64,000 nt of DNA from Methylophilaceae bacterium. Its GTDB lineage: Bacteria; Pseudomonadota; Gammaproteobacteria; Burkholderiales; Methylophilaceae. The stretch is taken from positions 171,705 to 235,704 of the forward strand of contig JAOMTQ010000001.1 of NCBI GenBank assembly GCA_028355955.1, given 5' to 3'. A program made the translations under genes and the position numbers. The notes under the pieces were generated by a model. That model did not search any database and was not told the origin of the DNA. It saw only the letters and a list, made by a program, of their open reading frames with translations. Positions within the stretch are counted from its first letter, which is position 1, and the number at the start of each line of letters is the position of its first letter. Shown piece by piece: positions 48,094 through 57,821 of the stretch.

Positions 48094-49032
48094 ATGAGTT
48101 CAAAAAATCCAATCCGTCCCTCTGAAATTACCCCCGAACATATTTACAACGATAGAAGAAAATTTCTTAAATCAATTGGCATTGGTCTAGGTGCGACTGC
48201 ATTATCCTCACTCGCCTTTGGCAAGGTTCAATCGCTTGATAATATTGTTGGTAGTGATTTATCAATAGGTGATGAAAAAACTTCCTATAAGGACATCACG
48301 ACCTACAACAACTACTATGAATTTGGTACAAAAAAAACAGATCCAAGTGAGTATGCAGATAAGCTTACTACCAATCCTTGGTCAGTAAGTATTGAGGGTG
48401 CTGTTAAGAAAAATAAGGTGTTATCAGTTGAGGACATCATAAAGCTCAGCTCTCTAGAAGAGAGAGTTTATCGACTACGTTGCGTTGAGGGATGGTCCAT
48501 GGTGATTCCTTGGGTGGGCATCCCATTAAAGTCGTTACTTAATCATGTCTCTCCAACCAATAACGCAAAATTTGTCAAATTCACTACGCTCAATCGACCC
48601 AGCGAGATGGTTGGTCAGCGCTATAAAGTGCTTGATTGGCCCTATATTGAGGGATTAAGGATGGATGAGGCGATGCATCCACTTACTATTTTAGCGGTTG
48701 GTCTATACGGAAAAGTGCTACCCAATCAAAACGGTGCCCCGATTAGGCTTGTTGTCCCATGGAAATATGGCTTCAAGAGTTCCAAAGCTATTACAAAAAT
48801 TTCATTAGTCGAGAAGATGCCTGAAACAAGTTGGATGAAAGCAGGCCCCTCAGAGTATGGTTTTTACGCTAACGTCAATCCTGCCGTTGACCACCCAAGA
48901 TGGACACAGGCAACAGAGAGGCAAATTGGCAAGGGATTATTCGCTCCCAGAGTGAAAACCAAAATGTTTAATGGCTATGAAGATGATGTAGGTTACATGT
49001 ACAAAAATATGGATTTAAAAAAATATTTTTAA
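48094..49032 (+). CDS. msrP: Methionine sulfoxide reductase catalytic subunit MsrP
   Basis: 312 aa from ATG 48094; the TTG at 48076 is less likely. Twin-arginine signal DRRKFLKSIGIGLGATALSS for export of the folded molybdoenzyme. Molybdopterin-binding domain with Cys ligand in YRLRCVEGWSMVIPWVG, then VLPNQNGAPIRLVVPWKYGFK and WMKAGPSEYGFYANVNP. Repairs methionine sulfoxide in periplasmic proteins. Its stop abuts the msrQ ATG (TAAATG). Intergenic 47896-48093 holds no further gene that I can see. Confidence 0.95.
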   Translation: MSSKNPIRPSEITPEHIYNDRRKFLKSIGIGLGATALSSLAFGKVQSLDNIVGSDLSIGDEKTSYKDITTYNNYYEFGTKKTDPSEYADKLTTNPWSVSIEGAVKKNKVLSVEDIIKLSSLEERVYRLRCVEGWSMVIPWVGIPLKSLLNHVSPTNNAKFVKFTTLNRPSEMVGQRYKVLDWPYIEGLRMDEAMHPLTILAVGLYGKVLPNQNGAPIRLVVPWKYGFKSSKAITKISLVEKMPETSWMKAGPSEYGFYANVNPAVDHPRWTQATERQIGKGLFAPRVKTKMFNGYEDDVGYMYKNMDLKKYF

Positions 49033-49647
49033 ATGATAAAGCTACTTCGCCCTCCCCTCAAGCCAATCATTTTTCTTATCTGCTTGTGGCCATTGTTTTC
49101 TATTGGCTATACGATTTATATTGATAATTTAGGGGCTAACCCCATTGAATATATCGAAAAACATTTTGGGCTTTGGGCACTTATTTTCTTATGCCTAACA
49201 CTCAGCCTAACTCCTTTAAAAAAAATTACCCATTCTGTAAAATGGATTTTATATCGCCGTATGCTTGGCTTATTCGTCTTTTTTTATGCATCCATTCACC
49301 TTCTTATGTATCTAGGGCTGGACTATCAATTTGCATGGTCTGATATAAAAGACGACATTGTGAAGCATAAGTACGTTTTGGTTGGGTTTCTTGCTTGGCT
49401 TTTGCTTATCCCACTCACTTTCACCTCAACGAATAAAATGATCAAACGATTAAAGAGGCGCTGGAAGTCACTGCATCAACTCATTTATATTGTTGCGGTT
49501 CTAGCCATATTACATTTTGTATGGTTGGTAAAAAAAGATATGACTGAGCCAATTATCTATGGGTCGGTGGTAGCGGCACTATTATTAATTCGTATTTATT
49601 TTTATTATTTGAAACGAAGTCAATCAAGGACTAAGAGGGATAAATGA
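49033..49647 (+). CDS. msrQ: MsrQ heme membrane subunit
   Basis: 204 aa with five to six membrane helices. Histidines for heme coordination in FVFFYASIHLLMYLGLD, KRRWKSLHQLIYIVAV and LAILHFVWLVKKD match the MsrQ/YedZ family. Transfers electrons from the quinone pool or flavin to MsrP. Overlaps the downstream DCC gene by 4 nt (ATGA). Confidence 0.95.
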   Translation: MIKLLRPPLKPIIFLICLWPLFSIGYTIYIDNLGANPIEYIEKHFGLWALIFLCLTLSLTPLKKITHSVKWILYRRMLGLFVFFYASIHLLMYLGLDYQFAWSDIKDDIVKHKYVLVGFLAWLLLIPLTFTSTNKMIKRLKRRWKSLHQLIYIVAVLAILHFVWLVKKDMTEPIIYGSVVAALLLIRIYFYYLKRSQSRTKRDK

Positions 49648-50015
49648 AGGTCAAGCAAGTTTTATTTGATGGCAAGTGCGGTCTATGCAACAAAGAAATA
49701 CTTTACTACCAGTCAATCGCACCTAAAGGAAAATTCCAGTGGATTGATATCACTGTTCCTAAAAATTTAGCTCTCTACCCTTCAATCAATCTTCGAGATG
49801 CTTTGATGAATCTTCACGTAGTAGAAGGTAAAAATATAAAGTCAGGCGTAGATGCATTCATATGCATTTGGTCTGAGCTCAGCTATTTTAAATTACTAGG
49901 CTTATTTGTCAGGCTCCCTATCATTTATCAATTTGCATGTATTATTTATAGGTTATTTGCAAACTATCGCTTTAAAAATTTGTCACACTGTAAGATTGTT
50001 GATAAACAAAAATAA
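49644..50015 (+). CDS. DCC-family thiol-disulfide oxidoreductase-like protein (DUF393)
   Basis: 123 aa. N-terminal VLFDGKCGLCNKEILYYQS is the DxxCxxC motif that names the DCC family (PF04134). Also typical: FQWIDIT and YQFACIIYRLFANYRF. Likely a thiol redox protein of uncertain partner. Fourth member of the msrP-msrQ-DCC-photolyase group; its TAA lies in the same frame as the photolyase that follows. Confidence 0.85.
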   Translation: MKVKQVLFDGKCGLCNKEILYYQSIAPKGKFQWIDITVPKNLALYPSINLRDALMNLHVVEGKNIKSGVDAFICIWSELSYFKLLGLFVRLPIIYQFACIIYRLFANYRFKNLSHCKIVDKQK

Positions 50016-50045
50016 TATTTAAACACAAGGCTTTTTAAAATCCTC

Positions 50046-51482
50046 ATAAAACCAAAAACCAATATAGTCTGGCTTAAAAGAGATTTGAGGCTAACAGACC
50101 ATGCTCCTCTGTATGAAGCAACTTGTAGGGATGAGCAATTTTTAGTGCTATATATATTCGAGCCTTCACTTATGGATGATAGTCATACTGATAATCGTCA
50201 TTGGCGGTTCATTCAACAGTCACTTTCAGATATAGAAGTAATATTAGCCAAACAAAAAAAGCAACTTTCAATCGCCTACGGAGAGGCAGTTGGTATTTTT
50301 TCAGAGCTTACAAATAAGTATGCCTTAGAAAACGTTTTCAGCCACGAAGAAACTGGACTTAAACTTACTTTTGAGCGGGATAAAAAATTAAAAAATTTTT
50401 TTAAAACTAATAAAATTCAATGGCATGAATATCAAACCAATGCTGTAATACGTGGTTTAAATAATCGCAAGACATGGGAAAAGCATTGGGATACGGTGAT
50501 GCGTGAAGAAATAAAGCCCATCAATCTTGCTAAAGCCAATATTGTCTTTCATCCATTTAGGCAATCTGAAACTCCACAATTCGACAGTGATATTCATCAT
50601 CAAACCGGTGGATGCTTATCTGCACAAAATGAAATGAATGATTTTTTTGAAACCCGTGGTCAAGATTATTTTAAGTTTATTTCCAAACCGGATAAAAGTA
50701 GAACAAGCTGTAGTCGACTATCACCCTATATTGCTTATGGAAATCTAAGTATGAGGCAGGTATATCAGACACTTCTAAAGTCATGGAATAAGCCTGGCTG
50801 GAGAAGATCAATGGCAGCCCTTTCCTCAAGGCTTCATTGGCATTGTCATTTTATTCAAAAGTATGAAAGTGAAATAGATATTGAAGACTTACCAATAAAT
50901 AGAGGTTATAAAAACTTTCCTTACAAAGTAATTAATTTAGACCATCAAGATTTTTTGACCTGGGCGAATGGGGAAACAGGCTACCCTTTAATTGATGCCT
51001 CAATGCGCGCGTTGAAAAAAACAGGGTATCTTAATTTTAGGATGCGAGCGATGGTAGTGAGTTTTGCCTGTCATTACTTTATGATTCATTGGAAATTAGT
51101 GGCACGACATTTAGCCACCCTATTTTTAGATTTTGAGCCTGGCATTCATTACCCACAAATTCAAATGCAGGCAGGCGTGACAGGCATTAATACTATAAGG
51201 ATTTATAATCCGATCAAACAATCACAAGATCATGATCCAGACGTAAAGTTTATAAAGAATTGGGTTAAAGAGCTATGTGATCATGACAAAGAATATATAT
51301 TGGGGTTACCTGATAATAATTTTGATTTGTTCTCTAAAGACCAAAATTCTTACCCAACCCCTGCTTATGATTTTTATGAAAGAACAAGATATTCAAAAAA
51401 TCTTTTATGGCAATGGAAAAAAAGTTCTCAAGTCAAATCGTATAATTCAAAAATACTCTCAAGGCATGTGAAGGTAAAATAA
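50046..51482 (+). CDS. DNA photolyase/cryptochrome-like flavoprotein with non-canonical start
   Basis: The track starts at TTG 50085 ([11 protein letters not shown]), which would delete the first beta-strand. The frame is open upstream and encodes [18 protein letters not shown], the canonical photolyase N-terminus, but no ATG, GTG or TTG lies between the preceding in-frame stop (50013-50015) and 50085. ATA at 50046 sits where the ATG should be; ATC 50040 is the alternative. Total about 478 aa: alpha/beta antenna domain, then FAD domain with [29 protein letters not shown] and [19 protein letters not shown]. Light-driven repair of pyrimidine dimers is likely. Confidence 0.8.
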   Translation: MKPKTNIVWLKRDLRLTDHAPLYEATCRDEQFLVLYIFEPSLMDDSHTDNRHWRFIQQSLSDIEVILAKQKKQLSIAYGEAVGIFSELTNKYALENVFSHEETGLKLTFERDKKLKNFFKTNKIQWHEYQTNAVIRGLNNRKTWEKHWDTVMREEIKPINLAKANIVFHPFRQSETPQFDSDIHHQTGGCLSAQNEMNDFFETRGQDYFKFISKPDKSRTSCSRLSPYIAYGNLSMRQVYQTLLKSWNKPGWRRSMAALSSRLHWHCHFIQKYESEIDIEDLPINRGYKNFPYKVINLDHQDFLTWANGETGYPLIDASMRALKKTGYLNFRMRAMVVSFACHYFMIHWKLVARHLATLFLDFEPGIHYPQIQMQAGVTGINTIRIYNPIKQSQDHDPDVKFIKNWVKELCDHDKEYILGLPDNNFDLFSKDQNSYPTPAYDFYERTRYSKNLLWQWKKSSQVKSYNSKILSRHVKVK

Positions 51483-51559
51483 TGATAGAAGCCATTTATT
51501 TGAACTAATCACTCAACAGCTAGACTAAAATCTTTTAATTAGGATGAGAGCATAAAAAT

Positions 51560-52072
51560 ATGAAAAAAACATTATTAGTACTATCAGTAATTGCAGCCGC
51601 AACTGCACAAGCAGAACATCATAAGAAAGTTGAATTAAGCGATGTAGATAAATGCTACATGAATGCAGTTGAAAAATATCCAGGGCACGTGCTATCAATG
51701 GAATCTGAAATTGAAAATGATCGTCTTATTTATGAATTCGATATCATGACAAAAGATGGAAGAGAGGTGGAGATTGAGTGTGATGCAAGAAACCATACGC
51801 TTCACGATTATGAGGTTGAATATAAGAAAGGTGATAAAACTTTCACTAACGCTGCAAAAATTTCTGAAAGTGAAGCTGAAAAAATAGCCTTAGAAAAGTA
51901 TAATGGTAAGGTTGTTGACCGTGAATACTCAATGGAAAATGGAAAGCCTGCCTACGAATTTGATATTTATGTTGCTAAAAAAGGTCACGAATATGAGGTT
52001 GAAGTTGATGCTGTAACAGGCGAAATATTGGAAGTAGAAATGGAATTGTATGATATTGGTTCTGAAGACTAA
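51560..52072 (+). CDS. Tandem PepSY periplasmic protein
   Basis: 170 aa. Signal peptide LLVLSVIAAATAQA, then two PepSY repeats: about 25-95 (VDKCYMNAVEKYPGHVLSMESEIENDRLIYEFDI) and about 100-165 (SEAEKIALEKYNGKVVDREYSMENGKPAYEFDIYV with VDAVTGEILEVE). Highly acidic. PepSY repeats occur in protease inhibitors and metal or redox-related proteins. Monocistronic: a strong terminator follows. Confidence 0.85.
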   Translation: MKKTLLVLSVIAAATAQAEHHKKVELSDVDKCYMNAVEKYPGHVLSMESEIENDRLIYEFDIMTKDGREVEIECDARNHTLHDYEVEYKKGDKTFTNAAKISESEAEKIALEKYNGKVVDREYSMENGKPAYEFDIYVAKKGHEYEVEVDAVTGEILEVEMELYDIGSED

Positions 52073-52089
52073 TTACTTAATTGCTATTT

Positions 52090-52117
52090 AAAGGGGATAT
52101 TTATCCCCTTTTTTTTT
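52090..52117 (+). terminator. Strong Rho-independent terminator
   Basis: AAAGGGGATA, TT, TATCCCCTTT forms a perfect 10-bp stem, followed by six more Ts. It ends the tandem PepSY transcript. Confidence 0.92.
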
Positions 52118-52144
52118 ATCTACTTAGGATAAGATTGCACTTAG

Positions 52145-52795
52145 ATGAAAAAAATAAATATAAATTCAGATCAGCAAAATTATTCATTTCTTTTGCTAGC
52201 AATAATTGTCCTTGTTTTTATTATGGCAATACTTCCTTGGGTAAATATTGATACCCAAAAAAAACTGCTTATTGAGGGAGGTCTATTTGAAAGCTTAACC
52301 GTCTATGGTTATATCATATGCCTAATTATTATTTTTGCTACCTGGTCTTGGCAACAAATACTATCAAAATGGTATTTCTCAGCTCTCATTATTATTTTTG
52401 CACTCCGTGAACTTGACTATGATAAAACTTACTTCACTCATGGTGTTCTAAAATCGAAACAGTATTTTTCTGATCTTGTCGGCTTTCCAGAACTTTTAAT
52501 ATCTATCGGCGTGCTCTTTTTTATCTTAGCTGTATTAGCTTTAATTATATTTAAGGAAAAAAATAGTTTCATTAGAGGTGTTAAAAACTTAAAACAAAGT
52601 CAGCTTGCTGTTTTATCCAGTATTATTCTCGTCATCTTTACAAAGACTATTGATGGTGCAGAAAGAAAGTTTGGAATTGAATTCTCGCCATCAGGAGAGC
52701 GGTTTGCTCTAATTGTTGAAGAGGTTGGAGAGATGGGTATCCCTATTATGTTTTCTATTGCAATACTTTCATGGCGGAACAAAAACCAGACTTGA
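52145..52795 (+). CDS. Five- to six-helix membrane protein of unknown function
   Basis: 216 aa. Hydrophobic segments at about 14-35, 50-68, 72-90, 118-140, 155-172 and 195-210. Conserved-looking charged spots lie inside or next to helices: ALRELDYDKTYFTH, GAERKFGIEF and RFALIVEEVGEMGIP. Membrane-embedded Glu/Asp clusters hint at a cation or signalling role, but no family is recognised. Stands between a terminator and the ABC exporter. Confidence 0.65.
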   Translation: MKKININSDQQNYSFLLLAIIVLVFIMAILPWVNIDTQKKLLIEGGLFESLTVYGYIICLIIIFATWSWQQILSKWYFSALIIIFALRELDYDKTYFTHGVLKSKQYFSDLVGFPELLISIGVLFFILAVLALIIFKEKNSFIRGVKNLKQSQLAVLSSIILVIFTKTIDGAERKFGIEFSPSGERFALIVEEVGEMGIPIMFSIAILSWRNKNQT

Positions 52796-52915
52796 GAGTC
52801 AATCCTTTTTAAGAAATTTTCTTCTTTTACTTAAAACATTTTATATTAAGTAATTTTTAGTTCAGTTAAAATACATAACATCTATCATTAACTTTGATAT
52901 AAGAAAAAGGTTTGC

Positions 52916-54739
52916 ATGTTTCAATGGTTTGAAAATTTAATTAACCCCTTCCCAAAGGACTTAATAGAGACACCCCCTAAATCTTTATTAAAATTTGCTT
53001 GGTTGTGCATTAAAGATATTAAAGTTTATGTTGGTTTGATGGCCATTTTAACTGCCGTTATCGCAAGTTTTGAGGCTATTCTTTATGCTATTTTAGGTAA
53101 ATTAATTGACCTAATGGTGACAAGTGGTCCTAGTGAATTTTTTAATAATCACATGTCCTTTCTTTTTTTAATTGCCGCAATCATAATTGGTAGCACGCTT
53201 TTTGTTGCGCTAAGAACTATGGTAAAACACCAAACACTAGCGGGTACCTTTCCAATGAGGTTGCGATGGAACTTTCATCGACTACTTTTAAATCAAAGTA
53301 TTAATTTTTACAATAATGAGTTTTCTGGGAGAATAGCTGCCAAAGTAATGCAGACGACAATTGCCTTAAGAGATATGTGGTTTATATTATCTGATATTTT
53401 AGTTTTTGTAATTGTTTACATTGCTACCATGATTATTTTGGTTGGAAGCTTAAATACCTTACTATATTTTCCTTTTCTAATTTGGCTTACTGCTTACATA
53501 ATAAGTCTCTTTTATTTTATTCCAAAACTTGCAAAGCTCTCAAAAAATCAAGCAGATGCTCGGTCCATGATGACTGGCCGAATAACTGATGCCTATACCA
53601 ATATAAGCACCGTTAAGCTTTTCTCTCACGCAGGCCGCGAGTCAAGTTATGCTAAAGATTCAATGAAAGATTTCCTTCATACCGTCACATTGCAAATGCG
53701 TAAGATAACAGCCATTCAGATTATTAATCACTTTTTGAGTATGTTTTTAATTTTAGCAACGACTGGAACGGCTATTTTTTTATGGTCTAACAACGAAATT
53801 GCTATTGGTGTTGTTGCTGCTGCCTCTGCCATGTCGCTTAGATTGAATGGCATATCACATTGGGTGATGTGGGAAATGACATCGCTTTATGAGCAAATAG
53901 GTATTGGTCAAGATGGACTTAATATGCTCTCGAAAAAACAAATAGTAAATGACAAAACCAATGCCTCTACTATTAATATTAAGAAAGCATCTATTTCCTT
54001 CAAGAATGTTTATTTTTCATATCACACAAATGATAGTTTTTTTTCTGATTTTAATTTAAGTATAAAGAATGGTGAACGAGTTGGCATCGTTGGCAGATCA
54101 GGTGCTGGAAAATCATCCTTGGTAAATTTATTACTTAGATTTTATGAGTTAGATAAGGGTGAAATCTTAATTGATAATAAAAATATTAATTCAATAACCC
54201 AAGATAGCTTGAGATCTAATATTGCAATGGTCACCCAAGATACGTCTCTACTTCATCGATCCATTGAAGATAATATTGCCTACAGTAAACCAAGCTCTTC
54301 AGATAAGGAAATTATTGTAGCTGCTAAAAAAGCGCAAGCTCATGAATTTATTATGAGCCTCAAAGATCAGTACGGAAATATTGGTTATAAATCGTTAGTT
54401 GGGGAGAGAGGCGTCAAGCTTTCTGGTGGTCAGAAACAAAGAATTGCAATAGCAAGAGTGATTCTTAAAAATGCACCTATTTTATTGCTTGATGAAGCGA
54501 CAAGTGCATTGGATTCAGGAGTAGAAGCGATTATTCAAGAAAGTTTAGATATTCTTATGCGGGGCAAGACTGTAATTGCCATAGCTCATCGATTATCTAC
54601 TATTGCCGCAATGGATCGACTCATTGTCATGGATGACGGAAAAATTATTGAAGATGGAAATCATAAGGCACTCTTGAAGAAAAAAAGTCTTTATTACGAT
54701 TTGTGGCAACACCAGAGTGGTGGATTTATTGGTGATTAA
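52916..54739 (+). CDS. ABC exporter, fused membrane and ATPase domains
   Basis: 607 aa. Six membrane spans in residues about 30-320, then an ATPase: Walker A GIVGRSGAGKSSLVNLLLRF, Q-loop AMVTQDTSLLHRS, signature VKLSGGQKQRIAIARV, Walker B LLLDEATSALD, switch His in AIAHRLST. MsbA/multidrug-type half-transporter that works as a homodimer. Substrate unknown; lipid or drug export are the usual roles. Own promoter region, no operon partner. Confidence 0.9.
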   Translation: MFQWFENLINPFPKDLIETPPKSLLKFAWLCIKDIKVYVGLMAILTAVIASFEAILYAILGKLIDLMVTSGPSEFFNNHMSFLFLIAAIIIGSTLFVALRTMVKHQTLAGTFPMRLRWNFHRLLLNQSINFYNNEFSGRIAAKVMQTTIALRDMWFILSDILVFVIVYIATMIILVGSLNTLLYFPFLIWLTAYIISLFYFIPKLAKLSKNQADARSMMTGRITDAYTNISTVKLFSHAGRESSYAKDSMKDFLHTVTLQMRKITAIQIINHFLSMFLILATTGTAIFLWSNNEIAIGVVAAASAMSLRLNGISHWVMWEMTSLYEQIGIGQDGLNMLSKKQIVNDKTNASTINIKKASISFKNVYFSYHTNDSFFSDFNLSIKNGERVGIVGRSGAGKSSLVNLLLRFYELDKGEILIDNKNINSITQDSLRSNIAMVTQDTSLLHRSIEDNIAYSKPSSSDKEIIVAAKKAQAHEFIMSLKDQYGNIGYKSLVGERGVKLSGGQKQRIAIARVILKNAPILLLDEATSALDSGVEAIIQESLDILMRGKTVIAIAHRLSTIAAMDRLIVMDDGKIIEDGNHKALLKKKSLYYDLWQHQSGGFIGD

Positions 54740-54909
54740 ATTAAAATCGGGAAAAATTCATTTTTAATAATTTTTCGAACTTTAATGAAAATCCTTACTC
54801 ATTATGATGGATTATTTGTGTATATTAATTATTAAGTCTTAAGAATTTTTTTTTGAGATTGTATTTTTTTAGTTTTGTATTTTTTATTAATTTTGTTAGG
54901 TGATTGCAA

Positions 54910-55242
54910 TTGAAATATTTTAGTATTACTAGCTTTTTTGGCATTTTGTTTTATTTTTCAAGTTTCCAGGTTTTAGCAGGCAATATAGAGGCTGGTAAAA
55001 TTCGATACGATAAAACATGTATTAATTGTCATGGTCCTGCAGGTAAAGGCGCTGCTAGTTATCCAAAAATTTCCGGAAAAGAAATCCCATACATAACTGA
55101 TAAGCTTGAGACTTATCGATCTGGAACTAAGATCGGTCCGAATTCAGGGTTAATGATTATGATGGCGAAACCTCTTACGGATGCAGAAATTGCTGATTTA
55201 GCAGCATATTTAAAGGATGCAAAATATGAAGTTAACAACTAG
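54910..55242 (+). CDS. Small periplasmic c-type cytochrome
   Basis: 110 aa. No ATG start; TTG 54910 is preferred (TAGG 9 nt upstream) over TTG 54904. Signal peptide FFGILFYFSSFQVLA, heme site CINCHGPAGKGA, methionine ligand in MIMMAKPLTDAEIADLAAYL. Class I cytochrome c. The PQQ dehydrogenase gene begins 12 nt later, so this is its likely electron acceptor. Confidence 0.88.
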   Translation: MKYFSITSFFGILFYFSSFQVLAGNIEAGKIRYDKTCINCHGPAGKGAASYPKISGKEIPYITDKLETYRSGTKIGPNSGLMIMMAKPLTDAEIADLAAYLKDAKYEVNN

Positions 55243-55254
55243 GAGAAAAGTAAC

Positions 55255-56568
55255 ATGAAATTATTAAGTAAATTTGGCTTAGTATTTTCTGCATTAATCT
55301 CTGCTGCAACATTTACGTCAACAGCAGTTTATGCAGATGATCACGGCTCTAAGGGAATGAATGTTCCTAAGATCGGATCTATGGTAGTAATGTCTGGGTT
55401 GGAAAATCCATGGGATATGGCTTTTACTGCAGATGGTTCTATGTTTTACACTGAAAAATGTAAAGGTCTTTCAGTAAAAACAGCATCTGGAAAAGTTAAT
55501 GCACTATATGGCATGAAAGATTCGAAAGGATATGCTAGTGCTGGTAACGATCTATTTTGTAGTGGTCAGGCTGGTATGTTAGGTGTTGTTCTAGACCCTA
55601 ACTTTAAGAAGAACAATACAATTTTTGTGTATTCAACTTCATCGAAGTACCATGGATCTGGCTGTAAAACTAACTTTGAAAAATGTGATGGTAACATTGT
55701 CATGAAATTCAAAGTGAATAAAGATCTAACAAAAGTGTCTGGTCGTACTGATATTGTGAAAGATATTCAATATAAACCATTTGAATCTAACCAACCTTTT
55801 GGTGGTCCAGGTGCTCACAATGGTGGAAGAATGGCCTTTGGCCCAGAAGGATATCTTTGGGTAGGTACAGGCGATCGTCATAGAGGTGTATGTCCTCAAG
55901 ACAACTCTTTAGTTTGTGGTGTTGTTTTAAGAATTGATGCTGATGGTAAAGGGCATCCAAAAAACAAAATCAAAGGCGATAAGCGTTTTTATACATACGG
56001 TCATAGAAATGTCCAAGGTATTGATTTCCGTCCTAGCGATGGTCAAGCATTTACTGCTGAACACGGACCATGGCATAACGATGAAATTACTGCTTTAGTA
56101 AATGGTGGTAATGGTGGTTGGGATCCACATGAAAAAAGAGCTGGAAGAGGTGCATGTCCAGATCAATATTGTGGGTATGAGCCAAATCAAATGGAAGGTA
56201 TGACGCCAGCAGTTCGTGCTGCATACACTCCAATGAGTGATACTCGTTTTGATGATCTTATGTTCCCTGCTTGGCAAAATAATGGCTACTCACAAGGAAC
56301 TGGTTCTGCTGCTTTCTTAACAGGAAAGAACTGGGGTATTTATGAAGGTCGTCTAGCAACTGGAATTATGGGTATTGGTTTTGGTGGAACACCAGGTGGT
56401 ATGCGTATCGACATTGTTGATATAGCACCAGATGGATTATCAGTTAAGAGTGTTATCCATATGCCTGTTGGTGTTTCAAAGAGATTTCGTGGTCTAGAAA
56501 TGGGTCCTGATAGTGCTCTTTATGCTACAACTGACGAAGGTGAAATTTATAAAATTTCAGCTATGTAG
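55255..56568 (+). CDS. PQQ-dependent sugar (aldose) dehydrogenase
   Basis: 437 aa. Signal peptide (ALISAATFTSTAVYA), then a six-bladed propeller of the GSDH family (PF07995): VVMSGLENPWDMAFTADG, GVVLDPNFKKNNTIFVYS, GAHNGGRMAFGPEGYLWVGTGDR, YTYGHRNVQGIDFRP, FTAEHGPWHNDEI. Oxidises aldose sugars in the periplasm and passes electrons to the cytochrome encoded just upstream. Extra cysteines (EKCKG, DLFCSGQ, GACPDQYCG) suggest disulfides. A strong bidirectional terminator follows. Confidence 0.88.
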   Translation: MKLLSKFGLVFSALISAATFTSTAVYADDHGSKGMNVPKIGSMVVMSGLENPWDMAFTADGSMFYTEKCKGLSVKTASGKVNALYGMKDSKGYASAGNDLFCSGQAGMLGVVLDPNFKKNNTIFVYSTSSKYHGSGCKTNFEKCDGNIVMKFKVNKDLTKVSGRTDIVKDIQYKPFESNQPFGGPGAHNGGRMAFGPEGYLWVGTGDRHRGVCPQDNSLVCGVVLRIDADGKGHPKNKIKGDKRFYTYGHRNVQGIDFRPSDGQAFTAEHGPWHNDEITALVNGGNGGWDPHEKRAGRGACPDQYCGYEPNQMEGMTPAVRAAYTPMSDTRFDDLMFPAWQNNGYSQGTGSAAFLTGKNWGIYEGRLATGIMGIGFGGTPGGMRIDIVDIAPDGLSVKSVIHMPVGVSKRFRGLEMGPDSALYATTDEGEIYKISAM

Positions 56569-56612
56569 TTTTAAAATATTTATGTAGTCTTTACGCTACA
56601 GAAATAAACTAA

Positions 56613-56647
56613 AAAAAACCCTCATCATTTTTTGATGGGGGTTTTTT
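56613..56647. terminator. Bidirectional Rho-independent terminator
   Basis: AAAAAACCCTCATCA pairs with TGATGGGGGTTTTTT (one G-U) around a T loop. It serves the PQQ dehydrogenase on the plus strand and overlaps the stop of the convergent minus-strand gene. Confidence 0.9.
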
Positions 56648-56942
56648 ACATTTGACTATTTACAAAACATTTAAAGGTACCATTTAGTATATTTTTCTTA
56701 GCTCCCTCTTTACTTAAATGATTCATTTTAATGCTTATTATTTCGAAACGAGTTCCGCAAATCTCATTAACTTTATTTTGGAAAATATCTCTTAATTTTT
56801 TTTCATTAGATTTATCACCACCTATAATTAAAAAATTATATTTATCTGATCCTTGAGGTGATAATTTTGTTTCAAAGCTACCAACCTTATTGGTTAAAAC
56901 CAAAGTTAATATTAACAATAAAATCTGACTCATTTTTTTCAT
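56646..56942 (-). CDS. Small secreted protein
   Basis: 98 aa. Signal peptide MKKMSQILLLILTLVLTNKVG, mature part about 77 residues with two cysteines (NEICGTRFEI, FKCFVNS) that may pair. Not recognised. Its stop lies inside the bidirectional terminator hairpin. First of a run of tiny exported proteins on this strand. Confidence 0.6.
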   Translation of the reverse strand: MKKMSQILLLILTLVLTNKVGSFETKLSPQGSDKYNFLIIGGDKSNEKKLRDIFQNKVNEICGTRFEIISIKMNHLSKEGAKKNILNGTFKCFVNSQM

Positions 56943-57013
56943 ATGATTAATTAAAATAGAAGAAATAAATTGGAGTATTACGCTAAATTTAGCAGTATTT
57001 TTATGCTTACTTA

Positions 57014-57424
57014 TTACTTACACTTACCTATAAATTTTGATGAAGTGGTAAAGCTACTTCCGTCACAAGCCCCTATTCTTTTAGAGGTGGATTCAATCAT
57101 ACCGGAAGAGCGATTCAGTTTAACGCTTAATAAAGCTGTATCGCATTCATTGCTAACCTGAGTGGTTTCTACAACGACCTGAGCATCGTTTTTGACATAT
57201 TTTGACGATCCTTTGATGGCACCGTAATCGAATATTTTGTTTTTGTAGGTTACAGAATCTATAACCATAGAATCGTCTTTGACTTGAAGTGATCGTGAAG
57301 CTTTAGAAGTATCTTCTAGCACATCATTTCTAAAAGTGCTTACCTCTCCTTGACACACTAATTTAAAATCTTCTGCTAAAGCAAAGCTTGGAACCGTTAA
57401 TGCGATTAATAATAATTTTTTCAT
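57014..57424 (-). CDS. Small periplasmic protein
   Basis: 136 aa. Signal peptide MKKLLLIALTVPSFALA, then FKLVCQGEVST, NECDTALLSVKLNRSSGMIES, GACDGSSFT and IGKCK: four cysteines and a beta-strand-rich pattern, reading like a small beta-barrel or lipocalin-like fold. Family not recognised. Own spacer upstream. Confidence 0.65.
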   Translation of the reverse strand: MKKLLLIALTVPSFALAEDFKLVCQGEVSTFRNDVLEDTSKASRSLQVKDDSMVIDSVTYKNKIFDYGAIKGSSKYVKNDAQVVVETTQVSNECDTALLSVKLNRSSGMIESTSKRIGACDGSSFTTSSKFIGKCK

Positions 57425-57533
57425 AACAACATTCTACCTGATATTATCGATTTAGCTCTGAGCATTCATCTAAAGAAATATCCTTTTCACAAACCAAACA
57501 TTGATGGACAGAACCTCGACAACAGACTTAAGA

Positions 57534-57821
57534 TTATTGATTACTTTTTGCTGACCAATGCAAACTGCATTTATATTCACATATCACCATTGATTGTTGG
57601 CTTTGTTGTTTACATTTTGTTTGTGCAGTATCTATACCCGTATAAGGCTCACAAAGTTTAATCATTTTATCTATCGGGTAATCTTCTTTACTAGAGTCAT
57701 ACATCAATCTTCCTTCATAGGCATTTGACTTACTAGGCTCATAAAAATCTAAGCCTGTGTCATCTGCCATGACACAGGTGGTAATTGCAATAATAAAACA
57801 CATGAGTATTAAATATTTCAT
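57534..57821 (-). CDS. Small secreted cysteine-rich protein
   Basis: 95 aa with signal peptide (LILMCFIIAITTCVMA). Mature part has LCEPYTG, TKCKQQSQ and VICEYKCSLHW: four cysteines packed in the last 40 residues. Function unknown. Confidence 0.6.
   Translation of the reverse strand: MKYLILMCFIIAITTCVMADDTGLDFYEPSKSNAYEGRLMYDSSKEDYPIDKMIKLCEPYTGIDTAQTKCKQQSQQSMVICEYKCSLHWSAKSNQ

Noticed and set aside
54740-54800. AT-rich hairpin GAAAAATT/AATTTTTC after the ABC exporter as a terminator
   Set aside because: The stem is almost all A/T with no clear T-tract after it; too weak to call.
57437-57533. Cys-rich protein-like frame (CCRGSVHQCLVCEKDISLD) between the 57014 and 57534 genes
   Set aside because: Only about 27 codons, bounded by a stop and without a start codon; could be a remnant, but too short to call.
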